64,000 bases of DNA, taken from NCBI GenBank assembly GCA_963989245.1, contig OZ022352.1, positions 18,479,560 to 18,543,559 of the forward strand, written 5' to 3'. The stretch's first letter is position 1, and the number at the start of each line of letters is the position of its first letter. The DNA comes from Nansenia antarctica (Eukaryota > Chordata > Actinopteri > Argentiniformes > Microstomatidae). A model generated the notes under the pieces. That model had not been told where the DNA came from. It saw nothing but the letters and a program-made list of their open reading frames with translations, and searched no databases. This document shows, one piece after another, positions 34,748-46,717 of the stretch. Position numbers and translations under genes: made by a program.

Positions 34748-35320
34748 TTAGATTAGATTAGATTAGATTAGATTAAACTTTATTGTCATTGCACTAGTAC
34801 TGAGACAACGAAATGTAGCTTGGCATCTACCCAGATGCAAATAGTGGTAAAGACATTATATTCTAGACAGTGCGTGGTATTACAGTATAAGGCATTACAG
34901 TGAGTATAAATAAATGAATATAATAAGTGAAGATTAATACACGAGATTAATATCAATATGAAATGTACAGTTGACAGGCAATGGTCTTGAGGTATGTTAC
35001 ATATTTGTAAGATCTACAATTAGAGCCCAATTTATGATCAAAAAATGATCAAGCTAAATTTAAGTCCTGAGTGTGCAGCCAGTAGAGGTATGGGAGGAGA
35101 AGACACTGATACTGGGAGTCAATGTCCCTCTTGTTGGGGGATGGATGGGGGGCAGCAGGCAGGTGGTGGCTGGGCTACTGACGGGATGCTGAGTTCAGCA
35201 GAGTAACAGCTGCAGGGAAGAAGCTGTTCCTGAGCCTGCTGGTGTGGGAACGGACACTCCTGTACCGCCACATCCCCCCCCCTGGATCGGAGGAGGGTAA
35301 ACAGTCTGTGGCTGGAAGTT
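34748..35320 (-). mobile_element. Retroposon copy with (GATTA)n tail
   Basis: GATTA pentamers, AAACTTTATTGTCATTGCAC, GACAACGAAATGTAGCTTGG, and at its other end GAAGAAGCTGTTCCTGAGCC. It is the reverse orientation of the family copy at 52230-52843. Confidence 0.7.
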
Positions 35321-35470
35321 GAAGTTGAAGTTGACTAGAAGTTGACTAGGATCCCAGGAGACAGACGGGCTTTCTTTTAGTCTCCTTAGGAAGTATAGAC
35401 GCTGCTGTGCCTTTTTGACCAGGCTGGAGGAGTTAAGGGTCCAAGAGAGGTCCGTGTAAATATCCAATAC
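35320..35470 (-). mobile_element. LINE fragment (post-RT region)
   Basis: Minus strand encodes DLSWTLNSSSLVKKAQQRLY followed by FLRRL, a conserved stretch after the RT of fish L2-like LINEs. It is joined at a GAAGTT repeat to the retroposon copy on its left. Too short to be functional. Confidence 0.7.
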
Positions 35471-35838
35471 ACTGTTATTGATGGGGATGCAACTGAATTT
35501 CTCATTCCAATTTCCTTCTATTTCCTTTAAGATAAAAAAAAAACGAGTTTGATCATCTAGTAAGCCACATTATCATAAATCCTTTGGAACCCTCCAGCTA
35601 TTGTCTGATTATGTGGAAGCAATCAAGTAAAACAAGACATCAGAACAAGCTATGAGCCGCAGGGCAGGCACCAGTAAAAAAATAAAAATACGCTGAATAT
35701 AAATTAAGAACCTATGAAAAGTATTTCTCTGTTGAATAAAGAATGCGTTTAAACAACCTTGGCAGGAACAGGCTTTCCATGGCTTTCCATGTTATATATC
35801 CTGCCTGTTGTTTAATAATGTCTGATTTAAAAGAAGTT

Positions 35839-35840
<2 letters not shown>

Positions 35841-35934
<94 letters not shown>

Positions 35935-35936
35935 TC

Positions 35937-35967
<31 letters not shown>

Positions 35968-35982
35968 CCCTCTCTCTCTCTA
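35841..35982 (+). repeat. (CT)n microsatellite
   Basis: CT array with CCCT interruptions. Confidence 0.95.
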
Positions 35983-37613
35983 AAGCACAGCATGAAGGTG
36001 TGGGAGGAGTGAGGTCATTCACAGAGGAAGCACACAGTCATTGCAAGGCCATGTCTTCGGTGAAAATATGCTCCTATTCTATTAATTCAAATAACAAAAA
36101 CATGATTACTACTCGCATGTATGATGATAGATGCTGTAACATTGGAGAGTATATTTGTGTTCTAGAAAAGTGTAATATCAATGAAATGTTTTATTCATTA
36201 TCCTGAACACTGACTGTGGTATACCATCAGGGAGGGACAGTAAGAAATTGCCCTGCCTTATACAGACCACTGCCTTACTAAGTAGTGAGAAAAGATCATT
36301 AACCTAATGGAGACTCCTGAAGGAAATAAATGGTCTTTGCTTAGGGCACTACAATAATCAGACCAGGTGGAGAAGGGAGACAAATAGCCTTTGTATGGTA
36401 AATATGCAAAGTGATAGATAATACCAAGAAAAGATAGCACATAATGACATAGCTTCAATGTCCTTGTATTTCAAGGATTGTGTAATATTAAAACATTTAT
36501 AGCCCTTATACATCGTTAGAAATATGTGTCATTTATCATGTATACTTACTCATAAATTTAGCCTCCTTTCATTTTATCTTGGATGCACAGTGATGGAGAG
36601 AAATGCTGCATAACATTAAAGAGACAGCACAAAACGGAGCACATGTTGCCATTTGGGTTGTCAATAGATGTGATTTCCCTGTAATTACTGATCTGTGATA
36701 TTGGGGGGGTGTGGGGGGGGGGGGGTGTACACTGGACACTGGTCAAACAGCTAAAATGCCAAAGCTTGTAAGTTGACACGATTGAAGCCCCTCTAAGAGT
36801 GTAATTTCTCTGCTCATTGTCCATACACATCAGTCCCCAGTCTAATCCTCCTCTTCAAACACACTTGTGGTTTCACTGAATTGAAAATCCCCGTAAGGAT
36901 TATACCTCTTTCAAACATGTTCTGGAAGCCAGAGCATTCAGTACCTCATTACCAGTAAGCCTAACAATGATGGAGAAAGCCGGAACACTCCAAACAACCA
37001 TGCCATGACCATGAGTCTCCACACATACCATATACACCACCATTTGCAGGGGACTGTTATGTGATCCTGGCGACAAAGTGAATCGTTGGGGCCTAATGCA
37101 ACATCTCATGTCTTGTCTCTTGACATCTAGTGAAGGACGAATCATAGAAAGGCCATGGTACTGTAGGTAATGAACTAGTCTGATGATTAATATAATGCAA
37201 TGCTTTGATTGACTTAGCAAGCTTAATTAATGGTGACAATTCAATCATAGCCTTCAAAATATATCGTCAGTGGTTTCTATAAAGTGAAGGCATCTGCAGT
37301 GCCTTACGTTAATTGGGGTCATCAAACTAACACGCCAGGGGAAATATACATTGGTAGGGCTGGCCTTTTTAACAATACGTTTGTTACATAACTCTTGACA
37401 GTGATTCATGGTTGGCATTACAACCTAAAATAACCAACACAAATCACCCCCATGTGAGTGTTTTGGTTATGGCCTATTTTTTTTATTTTTTTTTACAATT
37501 CGTTTAATGGAATACATTATGAAAAATGTATAGACGAAAGACGAAAGGACTTCAGTCTCAAGGTGCTTCTCACTTCAAAATCCTGCCTCTAGGCTACACG
37601 GCCCGCACCCAAG

Positions 37614-37840
37614 TGCTGTACTCTCTAGCATAGCATAGAGTACAGCACAGTGTTTTATTTGTATAGTATAGTATAGTGGATAGTGTACATAGCCTTTATT
37701 TATGTAAACCAGCTCTTTTCCCTTCTTGTTTTTAGTTTTTTTTTTTCTAGCACCAGGGGAGCCCCCCCTCCCAAATTTCGTTGTTTGGTACCTGTACTAT
37801 ATCAATGACAATAAAGACCATTCATTCATTCATTCATTCA
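37614..37840 (+). mobile_element. 5'-truncated retroposon with (ATTC)n tail and 37-bp target duplication
   Basis: Plus-strand copy of the 15057 and 57126 family, ending TGACAATAAAGACC and ATTCATTC repeats. It is flanked by TTCAAAATCCTGCCTCTAGG plus CTACACGGCCCGCACCC at 37574-37610 and again at 37841-37877. That is a direct repeat of 37 bp with no mismatch, which marks the exact insertion. Confidence 0.85.
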
Positions 37841-38221
37841 TTCAAAATCCTGCCTCTAGGCTACACGGCCCGCACCCGAGTCAGTGTGAGGAGGGAGCTG
37901 TCCAGTGATAAGGGGGTGCTGACTCCAACACGTAGCCTATAGACGCTCACCGTAGCGAGCGTGTGCAATGCGGTTGTTTGCACATCGCTCCACAAAGATC
38001 CCGTCGTAACGGACAAAGAATAGGTCTTAACATTCTGATTCTAGAACAAGCTGCCCCCGTATTATATTAATACAAAAGGGACGCGCCAATATTAATGATC
38101 AAGAGTTCTCTCAATCCATTTCTGTAAAGGACAGCCAGCATCCCCTCTAGTGGCCTAGGCGAGAGAGAGGAGGAGGCGCGCTGAAATGAGTATACTAGAG
38201 AAACAGGACAACTCGTGACGT

Positions 38222-38481
38222 TAGAATTATACGGTTCTATCTCCATTTTTGTCAAAATTGAGTTTTTTACATAAGCTGATCCATTAGGTGTTTATTAATG
38301 CCTGTGTGGTGTTATTTTTTTAAAATGTTGACATTTTTGAGTTAGTAATTCATAAAATACAAAGGTTCCATCTCACAAAACATAATGGAATGTAAAAACT
38401 TTGACACTCAATATCTCTGAACTGCCCTAAACGGAGATAGAACCTTATAATTCTAAACGGAGATAGAACCTTATACTTCTA
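38222..38481. mobile_element. MITE-like element with GGTTCTATCTCC inverted ends
   Basis: The left end TAGAATTATACGGTTCTATC (then TCC) is inverted at the right end as GGAGATAGAACCTTATACTT (then CTA). The right terminal repeat is present twice in tandem (about 38430-38455 and 38456-38481). About 260 bp, no ORF, no clear target duplication. It lies 1.6 kb downstream of ntrk3 exon 1. Confidence 0.55.
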
Positions 38482-40034
38482 CGCCCACGAACTACAAAGA
38501 CAATAAGCGTATCTATTATTTGAAAAATCATGGTGACATAGGATTAATTTAGATGGTCATAATGTTTTGCGTCGCTATGAAACGTGTGATCTGGCCTGTA
38601 GGCCCACATGTTGGCTACTTAAGAACACCAACTCATCCCACTTCTCAGACTATGGGAATTGAGTGGATTCAGTGCAAAACAGAGAGGTTGTCAACTTGTC
38701 ACGACACCCTCGTTCTTGGCAAATGTCAATAAAGTATCGCCAATGAATTGGGGTTTTGTTTCCACAAAATAGTCTCTTAAGCATGAAACTTTACGCCTGG
38801 GATCCAATATCACTTTTTCAGTAATGGGTATTTGATAATCTCGTTCCTTTATCTCGGGTGGTAGGCCTACACTTGTTTTAATTTCGAATCACGTCGAGGT
38901 GAATGCAAGCGGGTTCAATCTGAATTCACCGTGCTGTGAGTGAGTGAGAGCGCAAATGGCTTACAATTCTAGCCGTGAGGGGAGACGCGGTTTCTCCAGC
39001 CTTGGAGAGGAAAGTATGTCATCAGTGTCCATGCTCAATGTTTTATCAAGACATGACTTACAGTCCAAACATACTTTCCATCGAGAATCAACAAGAGGGG
39101 AAACCTTTTGGTTAGCACACTTTACTTCACATGACCGGCTGGACTTGGGTTTTCGTGCGTGTGCGTAATCAGAATATCGATACCCCAAAATTCAGAGTGG
39201 ATCCTACAAGAGAGCTGATTTCACAAACTTGACTGTCAAGTTCAACCTAATCGAACGAAAAAACGGAGAAGCAGACTCATAATATTGAATAACGCCTTAA
39301 AATGAAATAAGACTGTAATCCATGATAATTCGGGGGGGTTTTAAGTGGAGAATGATTGCTAGGTAAACATAAATGTGTTTAATTATTTCAGTAAGCGAAG
39401 CACAAGGTAACCAACCAACGTTAGATATAAATTATTCTGAGGATCCCTGACATGAATACAAAGTAGCTTTAAAAAAAAAAAAACTGAAGCAGAGGCGCCT
39501 CTCCAGAGATGTGATTAGATTTGGATGCATTTCATCAAGTGCTTTACGGATATTGCTTCTTATAAATATATCTAGCGTTTGATTTCTTTAAGCTGAACCT
39601 ATATAGCCCCGCATAAATGCAGGTTTTCATAAAGACGTAAGATTAATTTGAAGTATAGCTGGGAGATTGCGGGGTTTGGGGGCTTTGAGGCCAATGCACC
39701 AACAGGTATATTTGCTCAATAGCATCACATACACACACGGCATTCTAACAAATAAATGCCTAGTCGCAAAGCCTTACAGCTAGTGTGACTGAAATAACTG
39801 TATGGAATGGTTCATCTTTCTTGAGGGGAAAATATAGGCCTAAAGTGGATATGGCCTATAGTAGGGAACTATTTAGACTCCACTGAATGTCTGCATGACT
39901 TTAGCTGGACACGGGTTTGCATTCTGAACGTGTAACGTAGGCTATAGCACCTGTGCGAATAACGGACATAGCCTACAAAACATGGGTCGTTTGGATACAC
40001 ACAGGCACGGGACACCACTATTGGGCGCACTTAC

Positions 40035-40276
40035 ATTGAAGTGATGTTCTTGAAAAAATCCTCGATGCTGTTATTTCCATTGCTCCCCGTGTCTTGCAGC
40101 GCCAGCAGGGGAAAGAATCTCCCATTGTCGGACTTATTGCAATAGATCTCTGTTGTGGAGCAAGTGCACGTCGGCGGGCAGTCCAGCATAGAGCTCCATA
40201 GGTAGTCCTGAAAGACGCTCAAAAGCAACAATACCCTCCACCAGCAAATTCGTGGCGGAATGAAAAATAAATCCAT
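40035..40276 (-). CDS. ntrk3: ntrk3 (TrkC) coding exon 1: signal peptide and N-terminal cysteine cluster
   Basis: First coding exon of the neurotrophin-3 receptor tyrosine kinase, a type I membrane receptor of neurons. The exon gives 80 codons plus two bases. Residues 1 to about 31 are a hydrophobic signal peptide (WWRVLLLLSV core). They are followed by the LRR N-cap cysteines C33, C37, C39 and C46 (CPPTCTCSTTEIYC), then the FFPLL and KNITS segments that match known TrkC proteins. N-glycosylation sequons are seen at N47, N68 and N77. The ATG at 40276 has A at -3 and G at +4, and an in-frame TGA lies two codons upstream (40280-40282), which fixes the start. The exon ends in AT followed by a GTAAGT donor (intron starts at 40034), phase 2, and joins exon 2 to make the expected Ile. 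TrkB and TrkA fit less well. Whether this is the a or b fish paralogue cannot be told. Confidence 0.93.
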
Positions 40277-40872
40277 GATTCAAAGTTTTGGGGATGAATA
40301 TCCTTGTGCAGGTTTTGAATGAGTCCTGCCTGACTATGCCGATTGTGTAGTGCGTGTGTGCGCGCGCGGGTGTGTGAATATGAATATGTGTAGGTATGTC
40401 AAATTGATACGAATGGGGTAATAATGTCCATCTAAGAGAAGAAGACGAGGAAACAGGGGGAAATACTCCGTTCGAGAAGAAAATGTTGGAAAATCAGTAG
40501 TCCAGGTTTCCCCTCCTCACTAGACTGCATGGTAGATGTGGTTACCCTGTGTTCATGCTCATGCCGTTAGTTCCAGGTTGTTCTGTTCTGACGACCACCA
40601 CAGCTCCAAGACTCCGAGGGGATGAGCGTTGAAACAGTGACGGAGAACGGGAGAGAGGGCGAACTCCTCCATGCTCCGAGCACCAAGTCCCACCTACTGG
40701 GCAGAATGGAAATTGACACACCTGCCGCAACACAGGATACTGCTCAAATCAGATAACGGTCAGCCTTACAATATTGATATGTGCTTATCGATTTAGCCTA
40801 CAAATGCATGCGTCCAGCGTAGCCTAAATCAATTAATACTTTTCTTTTGGTTTTACCGGGCAAGGACTTATG
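40277..40872 (-). promoter_or_regulatory. ntrk3: Candidate ntrk3 5' UTR and promoter region
   Basis: Sequence immediately upstream of the ntrk3 start codon, ending at the target duplication of a hAT MITE. It is less AT-rich and less repetitive than its surroundings, as expected around a first exon. No TATA box at a clear position, no poly-pyrimidine acceptor and no transcription start can be assigned by eye. A 63-codon upstream minus-strand ORF (40542-40733) would be a uORF only if the transcript starts beyond it. Confidence 0.35.
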
Positions 40873-40880
40873 TTCATCAA

Positions 40881-41244
40881 CACTGGCGGACTCATGGGGC
40901 AGGGGGGGGGGCGACCGCCCCTCCTGGTGCCCCCACGGTTGAAAAACGTCTTGCTTAAGTGCCCTTTCGAGTGGCAAAAATGCCCTTTTGAGTGGCGAAA
41001 ATGAGAGGATGTGCCCTATTGGTGCCCCTCCAATGGTCTAAATTTTACCATGTGCCCCCACCGTTGAAAAACGTTGCACTAAAGTGCCCTTTTGAGTGGC
41101 AAAATTAGAGGATGTGCCCTATTGGCTGCCCTTCCAATGGTCTAAACTTGACCATGTGCACTGATGGGGTCCCATGTTGTGCAGTAGGTGCCCTTTTTTT
41201 CTTTTCACCCCCCCTGCCCTTCAAACAGCCTGAGTCCGCCACTG
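40881..41244. mobile_element. hAT-type MITE upstream of ntrk3
   Basis: 364 bp. Terminal inverted repeats CACTGGCGGACTCA and TGAGTCCGCCACTG (13 of 14 match). It is flanked by the 8-bp direct repeat TTCATCAA (40873-40880 and 41245-41252), the hAT signature. The inside is a 125-bp tandem duplication: GTGCCCCCAC at 40927 and again at 41052, each followed by GGTTGAAAAACG or CGTTGAAAAACG. No ORF. It sits about 0.6 kb upstream of the ntrk3 start codon. Confidence 0.88.
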
Positions 41245-44167
41245 TTCATCAACTATTCAACTCTCTGTCAGCGCAAGAAAAATACTGGAAATGTAAGTTT
41301 CAGTCAAGGCACTCATGTAGGCTATTTGATCCAGTTCTAGGTCTGAACTTCTCACCTTCCTGAACACACCCCTGGTCTTGTGGCGCAGTGAAGAGCTGCA
41401 CCTCATTCTCCATGACCCCGCCACCCTATTACTCCAGTCAGAGGAACACTTGTTAGCAGAGGTGAAAAGTAACAACTTACAACTACTATTAGTATTTTTT
41501 TAAGTCTGCAATTTTACTTGAAATATGAGTATGTTTTGAATAAAGTATTCTTCTTCTCTGATCTGTTTGATCATCCATTACAAGTTATTTAAGTTAAATT
41601 AGATTCATAGCAGAATCATACCAGTTAGCATTATAATCAGCCTCTGTTAAGGGCAGTTTTTTGGCACCTTAACAGGTCAATCAAATTGGCCAAACTGTGC
41701 ACAAACTATGGACAGTCATAAAATGTCATTTCAATGACGATGTAACACAAATTACATTTACTTGAGTCATTTTTAATAAGCTACTTTTTGACTCTTACTT
41801 GAATTGTTCCTATAGACTTCTCCTTGAGTAGGACATGTCAGTGCTCTGTCCACCACTGCTTTAGCAGGGGGAAACTAAACAAAGACAACAAAACCCAGCT
41901 GAGACTGATCAGATAAATATGTGTTGCATTTCAAATTAGCTCATTATAAGTATAGCAGTTCAGAGAGCACATGGTGAACTGTATGGCTGGGTCCTTCTTT
42001 GTGTACAGTAAGTTATTATTGGTCCTTTCTGTAAGTTATCATTGTGAAGCTCAATAGGCTATACTGGTAAAGCTCAATAGGCTACACTAATGTGAGAATT
42101 CAAAATGGCTTCACTTTCTAATGTGTCCTAAAACCAGGGGTTGTAGTAGCTATAGTGGCTATAACACTGCAAATGGACATTTATATAAAATGGCTCAAGG
42201 ACAAAAGCTGAATAAATTGCTGAAACGATGGAATCACCAAGGGACATTGGAAGAAATATACAACTGAAATAATTGTGGGGGCAACAGCCCCAGTTTTATA
42301 CCTGCTTCTGTCTTAGGATAGTCTGTATGAATTATATGGGAATTAGATGCATATTCCTTATGCTGACAGGGCATGTGTGGGTCTTGCTTAGCACTTTCAT
42401 TTACCTGACAGAAAAGTGGCAAAAATAGCATGACCTAAGCTCAACTGCAGAAAATTGCCTTTTAGCAGGCATGGGAATTGAACAGACATTGAGGTAATTC
42501 CAGCTATAAAAAGTATCAGTTCAACTGTATTTCTCTTTTTTTATTCACCTTAGAGACCTGAAAACAGATTACCCATGCTTCCATAGGCAACTATCTGCCA
42601 CCTAAGTTAACATGGTCAGATCTGAACAGGAGAAATAGCATAATTTTGCAACCTATATTGTCACACTGAGAGCCAGTTCCCTGGAGAATACTGTAGGCCA
42701 GATTAAGCCGAATTCTCCATTGAATGTGTGATTTTAGTCCAGAACCAGTCTTTATCTTTGTCTGGGGAATAACGTAAACCTGTACATGCTGTTTCTATAG
42801 ATACACATTGTTGTTGTTATCTAAGTAATTACAGCATTATGATATGGATATAGGACATCTTTTTAGCATCACAATGGTATGACTATAAATTATATGTATA
42901 CAAGTATAATATTACTCCAGTTTAAGTCTCATTTTTGAACAGCGAGACAAAAGCAAAATTGGAAGAAATTGACTTTAGAACTGTCATTCTCCAACCTTTT
43001 AGGAGCGAGACAAAAGGAGACAACTCAAACAGAATAATGAGGGAGAGTTCACCCTCTCTTCCTCATAGACATGAGACAAAGCAAAACAGGAAAAGAAAAT
43101 GGTGTCGTTTGAGATGAACAGAGTAGAGGAAACACAGTTAGTGACTAATACGCTTTTTCCTCTTTGTAAAACGCAGCCTGCACCCAGGAGGAAACTAAAG
43201 AGGTTGGGTATAAAAGAACATTATCCCAGAGATAGTGAAAAAGAAATAAAGGGGGATCATTCATGTCAAACAGCAGTGGTCTACTGAGAATACGATGTGT
43301 TTACTACAATATAGTCACAATAAAAAGTCAAATTCTGTTTGTAATGTAAGTATTCAAATTTAATTTGTTATCTTTGTCACATATCTTTGTCATGAGGTCC
43401 AAAACAAGACAATGAATGTGAAAACATTCACAAGAAGGAGTGAGCTCTATGAGACATTGATTTAAGCACCACGGAGAGCTCCTCGAGTGTGTGCTGGTCA
43501 GATACAGTAGTATGGCTTGGGACAAAGGAGACTCTCTCTTTAAGGAAATGAGCATTGCCAAAAGCATAAACAGATCCAATTTGTTTTCAATTGTTAATGA
43601 TCAAATTGCCATTTACTGTAGATGTACAGTGGAGCCAACATTACTTTGTATTGTTTTCCCCGTTGAGTTGTTAGGAATAAATAATGCAGGTCCACTAGCA
43701 TCAGGCTACCACAACAATAAGTAAGATATTACTGCATCAAACCATATTAAGTACTAAAATAGCTCTGAAAACATGTGTATACAATGATAATGTACTACAA
43801 TGATAAAATGTGTTTAGACCTGCTTTATGTCACAATGTAAGTTTCAACGTATTTGTTGCTGAAGGCTACATTGGTAAAGTAGAGCATGGGAGACAGCTTA
43901 ACAAACGTACATGATAATATCTAGTTGTCAAACTTGATCAAACTCTAATACCTTTTGCTAGTGTTTATTATCTTATTATCTTGCTAAAAGAATAGCTATA
44001 ACACTGTAGCTTTATTTACTATAGTCGCTGTCCACAGACCGCTTCGTTGACATGGTATTCTTTGATTATGATGCAAATTACTTTACATAGGCTAACTTAT
44101 TATGCATTCTTATTGCGCTTATGGGTAAAAAAAATAACACATATTGTACATGTTTGCGTGCGGATGC

Positions 44168-44183
44168 ACACACACACACACAC

Positions 44184-44242
<59 letters not shown>
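44168..44242 (+). repeat. (CA)n microsatellite
   Basis: Near-perfect CA run. A smaller CATACACA tract follows at 44431-44468. Confidence 0.95.
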
Positions 44243-44244
<2 letters not shown>

Positions 44245-45311
44245 CTATACCACAGAGGCCTTCTGTTTACTCCATTCTCTCCAGTGAAGCAGTGACCTGT
44301 TCTGTTGATGCTCATGGTATGGTATGCAGGAACGTCTCTCCAGACCCGTAGGGCTGAGGCCTGTTTGACAATGTGGGAAATCGGGACCATCTGTCACCAT
44401 GTGGTTGTATGTCTTACACAAACACAGTACATCATACACACACATACACACATACACACACACACACAGAATAATTTGTTGTTGTTTTTTTACATAGTTT
44501 TAACAGTTTATAAAAGAACAGTAGGCCTATACACAAGGTGTTGTTGAGTAATTCAAGTGTTTGTAAATCTCAAGCCCATTGCATCTTATGGAACTAATTA
44601 ACCTGTCAGGTCCACTGCTTCAACAGTAAGCCTTCTCCAACGACACCAAGGAGAGAGAGTCGACCCCCATGAATATCTCTTCTCTGTTGCTTGTATATAG
44701 GTCTAGAGCCCCTCTGGTTGGTCGATCAATACGTTTGCATATTATTGACTGGAACAACCTATCATCAGGGACCTTGATAAGTTAGGGTTAGTGCTGCAAT
44801 CATCAAGTGTTTTCTCCAGATTTTCTGTTTCTGTTCTCATGGTAACGTGCTCAGTCCCTCTGAATCTGGTTTAGAACCACAGCCTCAAGCATCTAATGGG
44901 GAAATCATCGGGAAAGGTTATTGTGATGTCCTGGTTACAATCACAACCGGATTCGGAATGTGCTAACATTCAGAATCAGAATGTTTAAGATTGATGTTAT
45001 GATGAACCTTTTTTCCACAATTTAGGGGGGCCTACATATGGTGCAAATGAATTACAATACAATGGCCAGTCTTCTTTTAGTCGACTTGGTCCGACCCCTC
45101 ACTATGGGACATGCACTCCTATGTACCTTTCACTGAAGACTCTTACACAATCCTATATATGACCTAGCAAGAACGCTCATGATCTTTTCTCACTCTTCAC
45201 TCACTTCACCCTTTACATTTTGAAAAGAGCCTCTAGTTGCCAACATGTGTTGCCACAGACGCAACATCATAAACAACGTCAGAAGAAGATTGAGTGACAG
45301 TCGCTTACAAA

Positions 45312-46375
45312 ATGAGTCTGTCCAAGAAACCAAAGGTTGACACTGAATGCAGGGTGTTTAAGTAATGGACTTTGACATAGTTATTTACTGAAATGTCAGG
45401 TAAAGCTGTGTGCTAAATGTGTAAGGGGGTCATTGACGTATTCAAAGATAACAATGGGAGCCGTCACATCAAAAAACATGCAGACAAGTACAAGAATATG
45501 TCATCTGAGGAGAAAGTCAGGACATTGCAAGAGTTAAAAAGCTAAAACAGCAAGGACCTTTTACCAGACTCAATGCAACCTACAGTATGATAATGTTAAC
45601 AAAGCTAGCTATGTGCTGTCCCACAAAATAGCGAAGAACAATGAGACATCCTCTGAATTAAAAAATGTTTGGTGGAGCTCTGGAGCTGTATGAAAAGGTT
45701 TCCCTTTCAAGATGGAGAGTGACAGGCAAGTGAGGCTTGTTGAGGACAAGGCTTGTTGAGGACATAGTGGAGAAGCTGGAACAACAAGCCCTAGACAAGA
45801 CCTGCAATGTACAAGACACAGGCCAGCTGTTGATCTTCCTACGAGGGATAACCACAGTCTTTGAACTTACCAAAGAACTTGCGGCGATGGACTCAATGAA
45901 AGGCACTACAATTGGTAAATACTTGTTAGAGGGGGTCAATAAATACATATTGCCAATGTTGGGACTAAGTTGGAAAAAATTAGCTAGCGTTACAACTGGT
46001 GGGTGCCCTAATTTAAATGGTAAAAATGTTGGCCTTTTAAAAAGGATCCAAGATGAAGTAGCAGAGGTTAATACAGGGCAGAAAGGTATTTCTGCATTGC
46101 ATTATTCATCAGGAACTGCTCTGTAAATCTGTCCTTAAAATTAGTCATGTTATGGATGTAGTCACAAAGGTGGTTAACTTTATCAGTGTGAGAGCATTAG
46201 ACCACAGGCAGTTTGTCTCACTGTTGGAGGAGTCTAGCCTGAACTGAAAGACGCAGCGTGGCTGGCTGATTTTGCCATTGCAGTGGATGTCACAAGTCTG
46301 ATGAATGAACTGAATACCAAGCTACAAGGCAAGGGCCTGTTCTCGCATGGGATGTACAGTATGGCCTTCATAACA
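45312..46375 (+). pseudogene. Decayed hAT transposase-like gene (GTF2IRD2/ZBED-like)
   Basis: Starts with ATG and MSLSKKPKVDTECRVFK, then a stop. It continues in shifted frames with FTEMSGKAVC, the BED-like Cys/His region, KKHADKYKNMSSEEKV, and the longer open stretch 45737-46126. That stretch contains DTGQLLIFLRGITTVFELTK, LGLSWKKLASVTTGGCPNLN and GKNVGLLKRIQDEV. It then has WLADFAIAVDVTSLMNELNT and KLQGKGL near 46265-46345. This order matches the domesticated hAT-type proteins related to GTF2IRD2. Several stops and frameshifts, plus loss of the segment between about 46230 and 46250, make it non-functional. It ends abruptly at a LINE fragment. Confidence 0.72.
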
Positions 46376-46379
46376 AGGA

Positions 46380-46640
46380 GAGACCAACAACCTCACCCAC
46401 CCACCTCTATGAGGATGCAGCGGTCACACCGTTCAGTCACAGATTTTCACTGTCTTGGTGGAATGAGCTTCCCACTGCTGTCAGGACTAGAGAGTGACTA
46501 CCTATATCTTCCACCGTAGACTGAAGACCCATCTCTTCAGGCTATATCTTGATTGTCCCTCCTAAATACCTCTTCACCCCCCACTACCCCTCTGTAAAGT
46601 TCCTCTACTGTTAATAGTACAAAATAAAGAATAATGTGAC
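46380..46640 (+). mobile_element. LINE 3' fragment
   Basis: Encodes, with frameshifts, the WWNELP...TA-type end of an L2-like LINE ORF (LGGMSFP in one frame, then RRLKTHLFRLYLD-like in the next). It is followed by a non-coding tail with AAAATAAAG. The related, better copy is at 61942-62511. It directly abuts the hAT-like pseudogene. Confidence 0.6.
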
Positions 46641-46717
46641 TTCCAGTGGCACCTAGTCCAAGCATAGATGTTTGCTTACGATGACTGATGTATAAATGGT
46701 TCACTTATTAAAGAACA

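Larger units (their letters stand above)
5175..40034 (-). other. ntrk3: ntrk3 intron 1 (about 34.9 kb)
   Basis: Bounded by the GTAAGT donor of exon 1 and the CAG acceptor of exon 2. It contains the intact gypsy element, two tRNA-type SINEs, LINE fragments and tails, two MITE or foldback structures, and most of the window's microsatellites. No further ntrk3 exon was recognised inside it. Between listed repeats, the sequence at 8900-9800, 12800-13880, 21800-22800, 27100-29000, 29060-30860, 36000-37500 and 38490-40030 shows no gene and no repeat that I can name. Confidence 0.85.

Noticed and set aside
38944..39188. Plus and minus 74-75 codon ORFs near ntrk3 exon 1
   Set aside because: No similarity, splice context or codon pattern. 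Likely chance.
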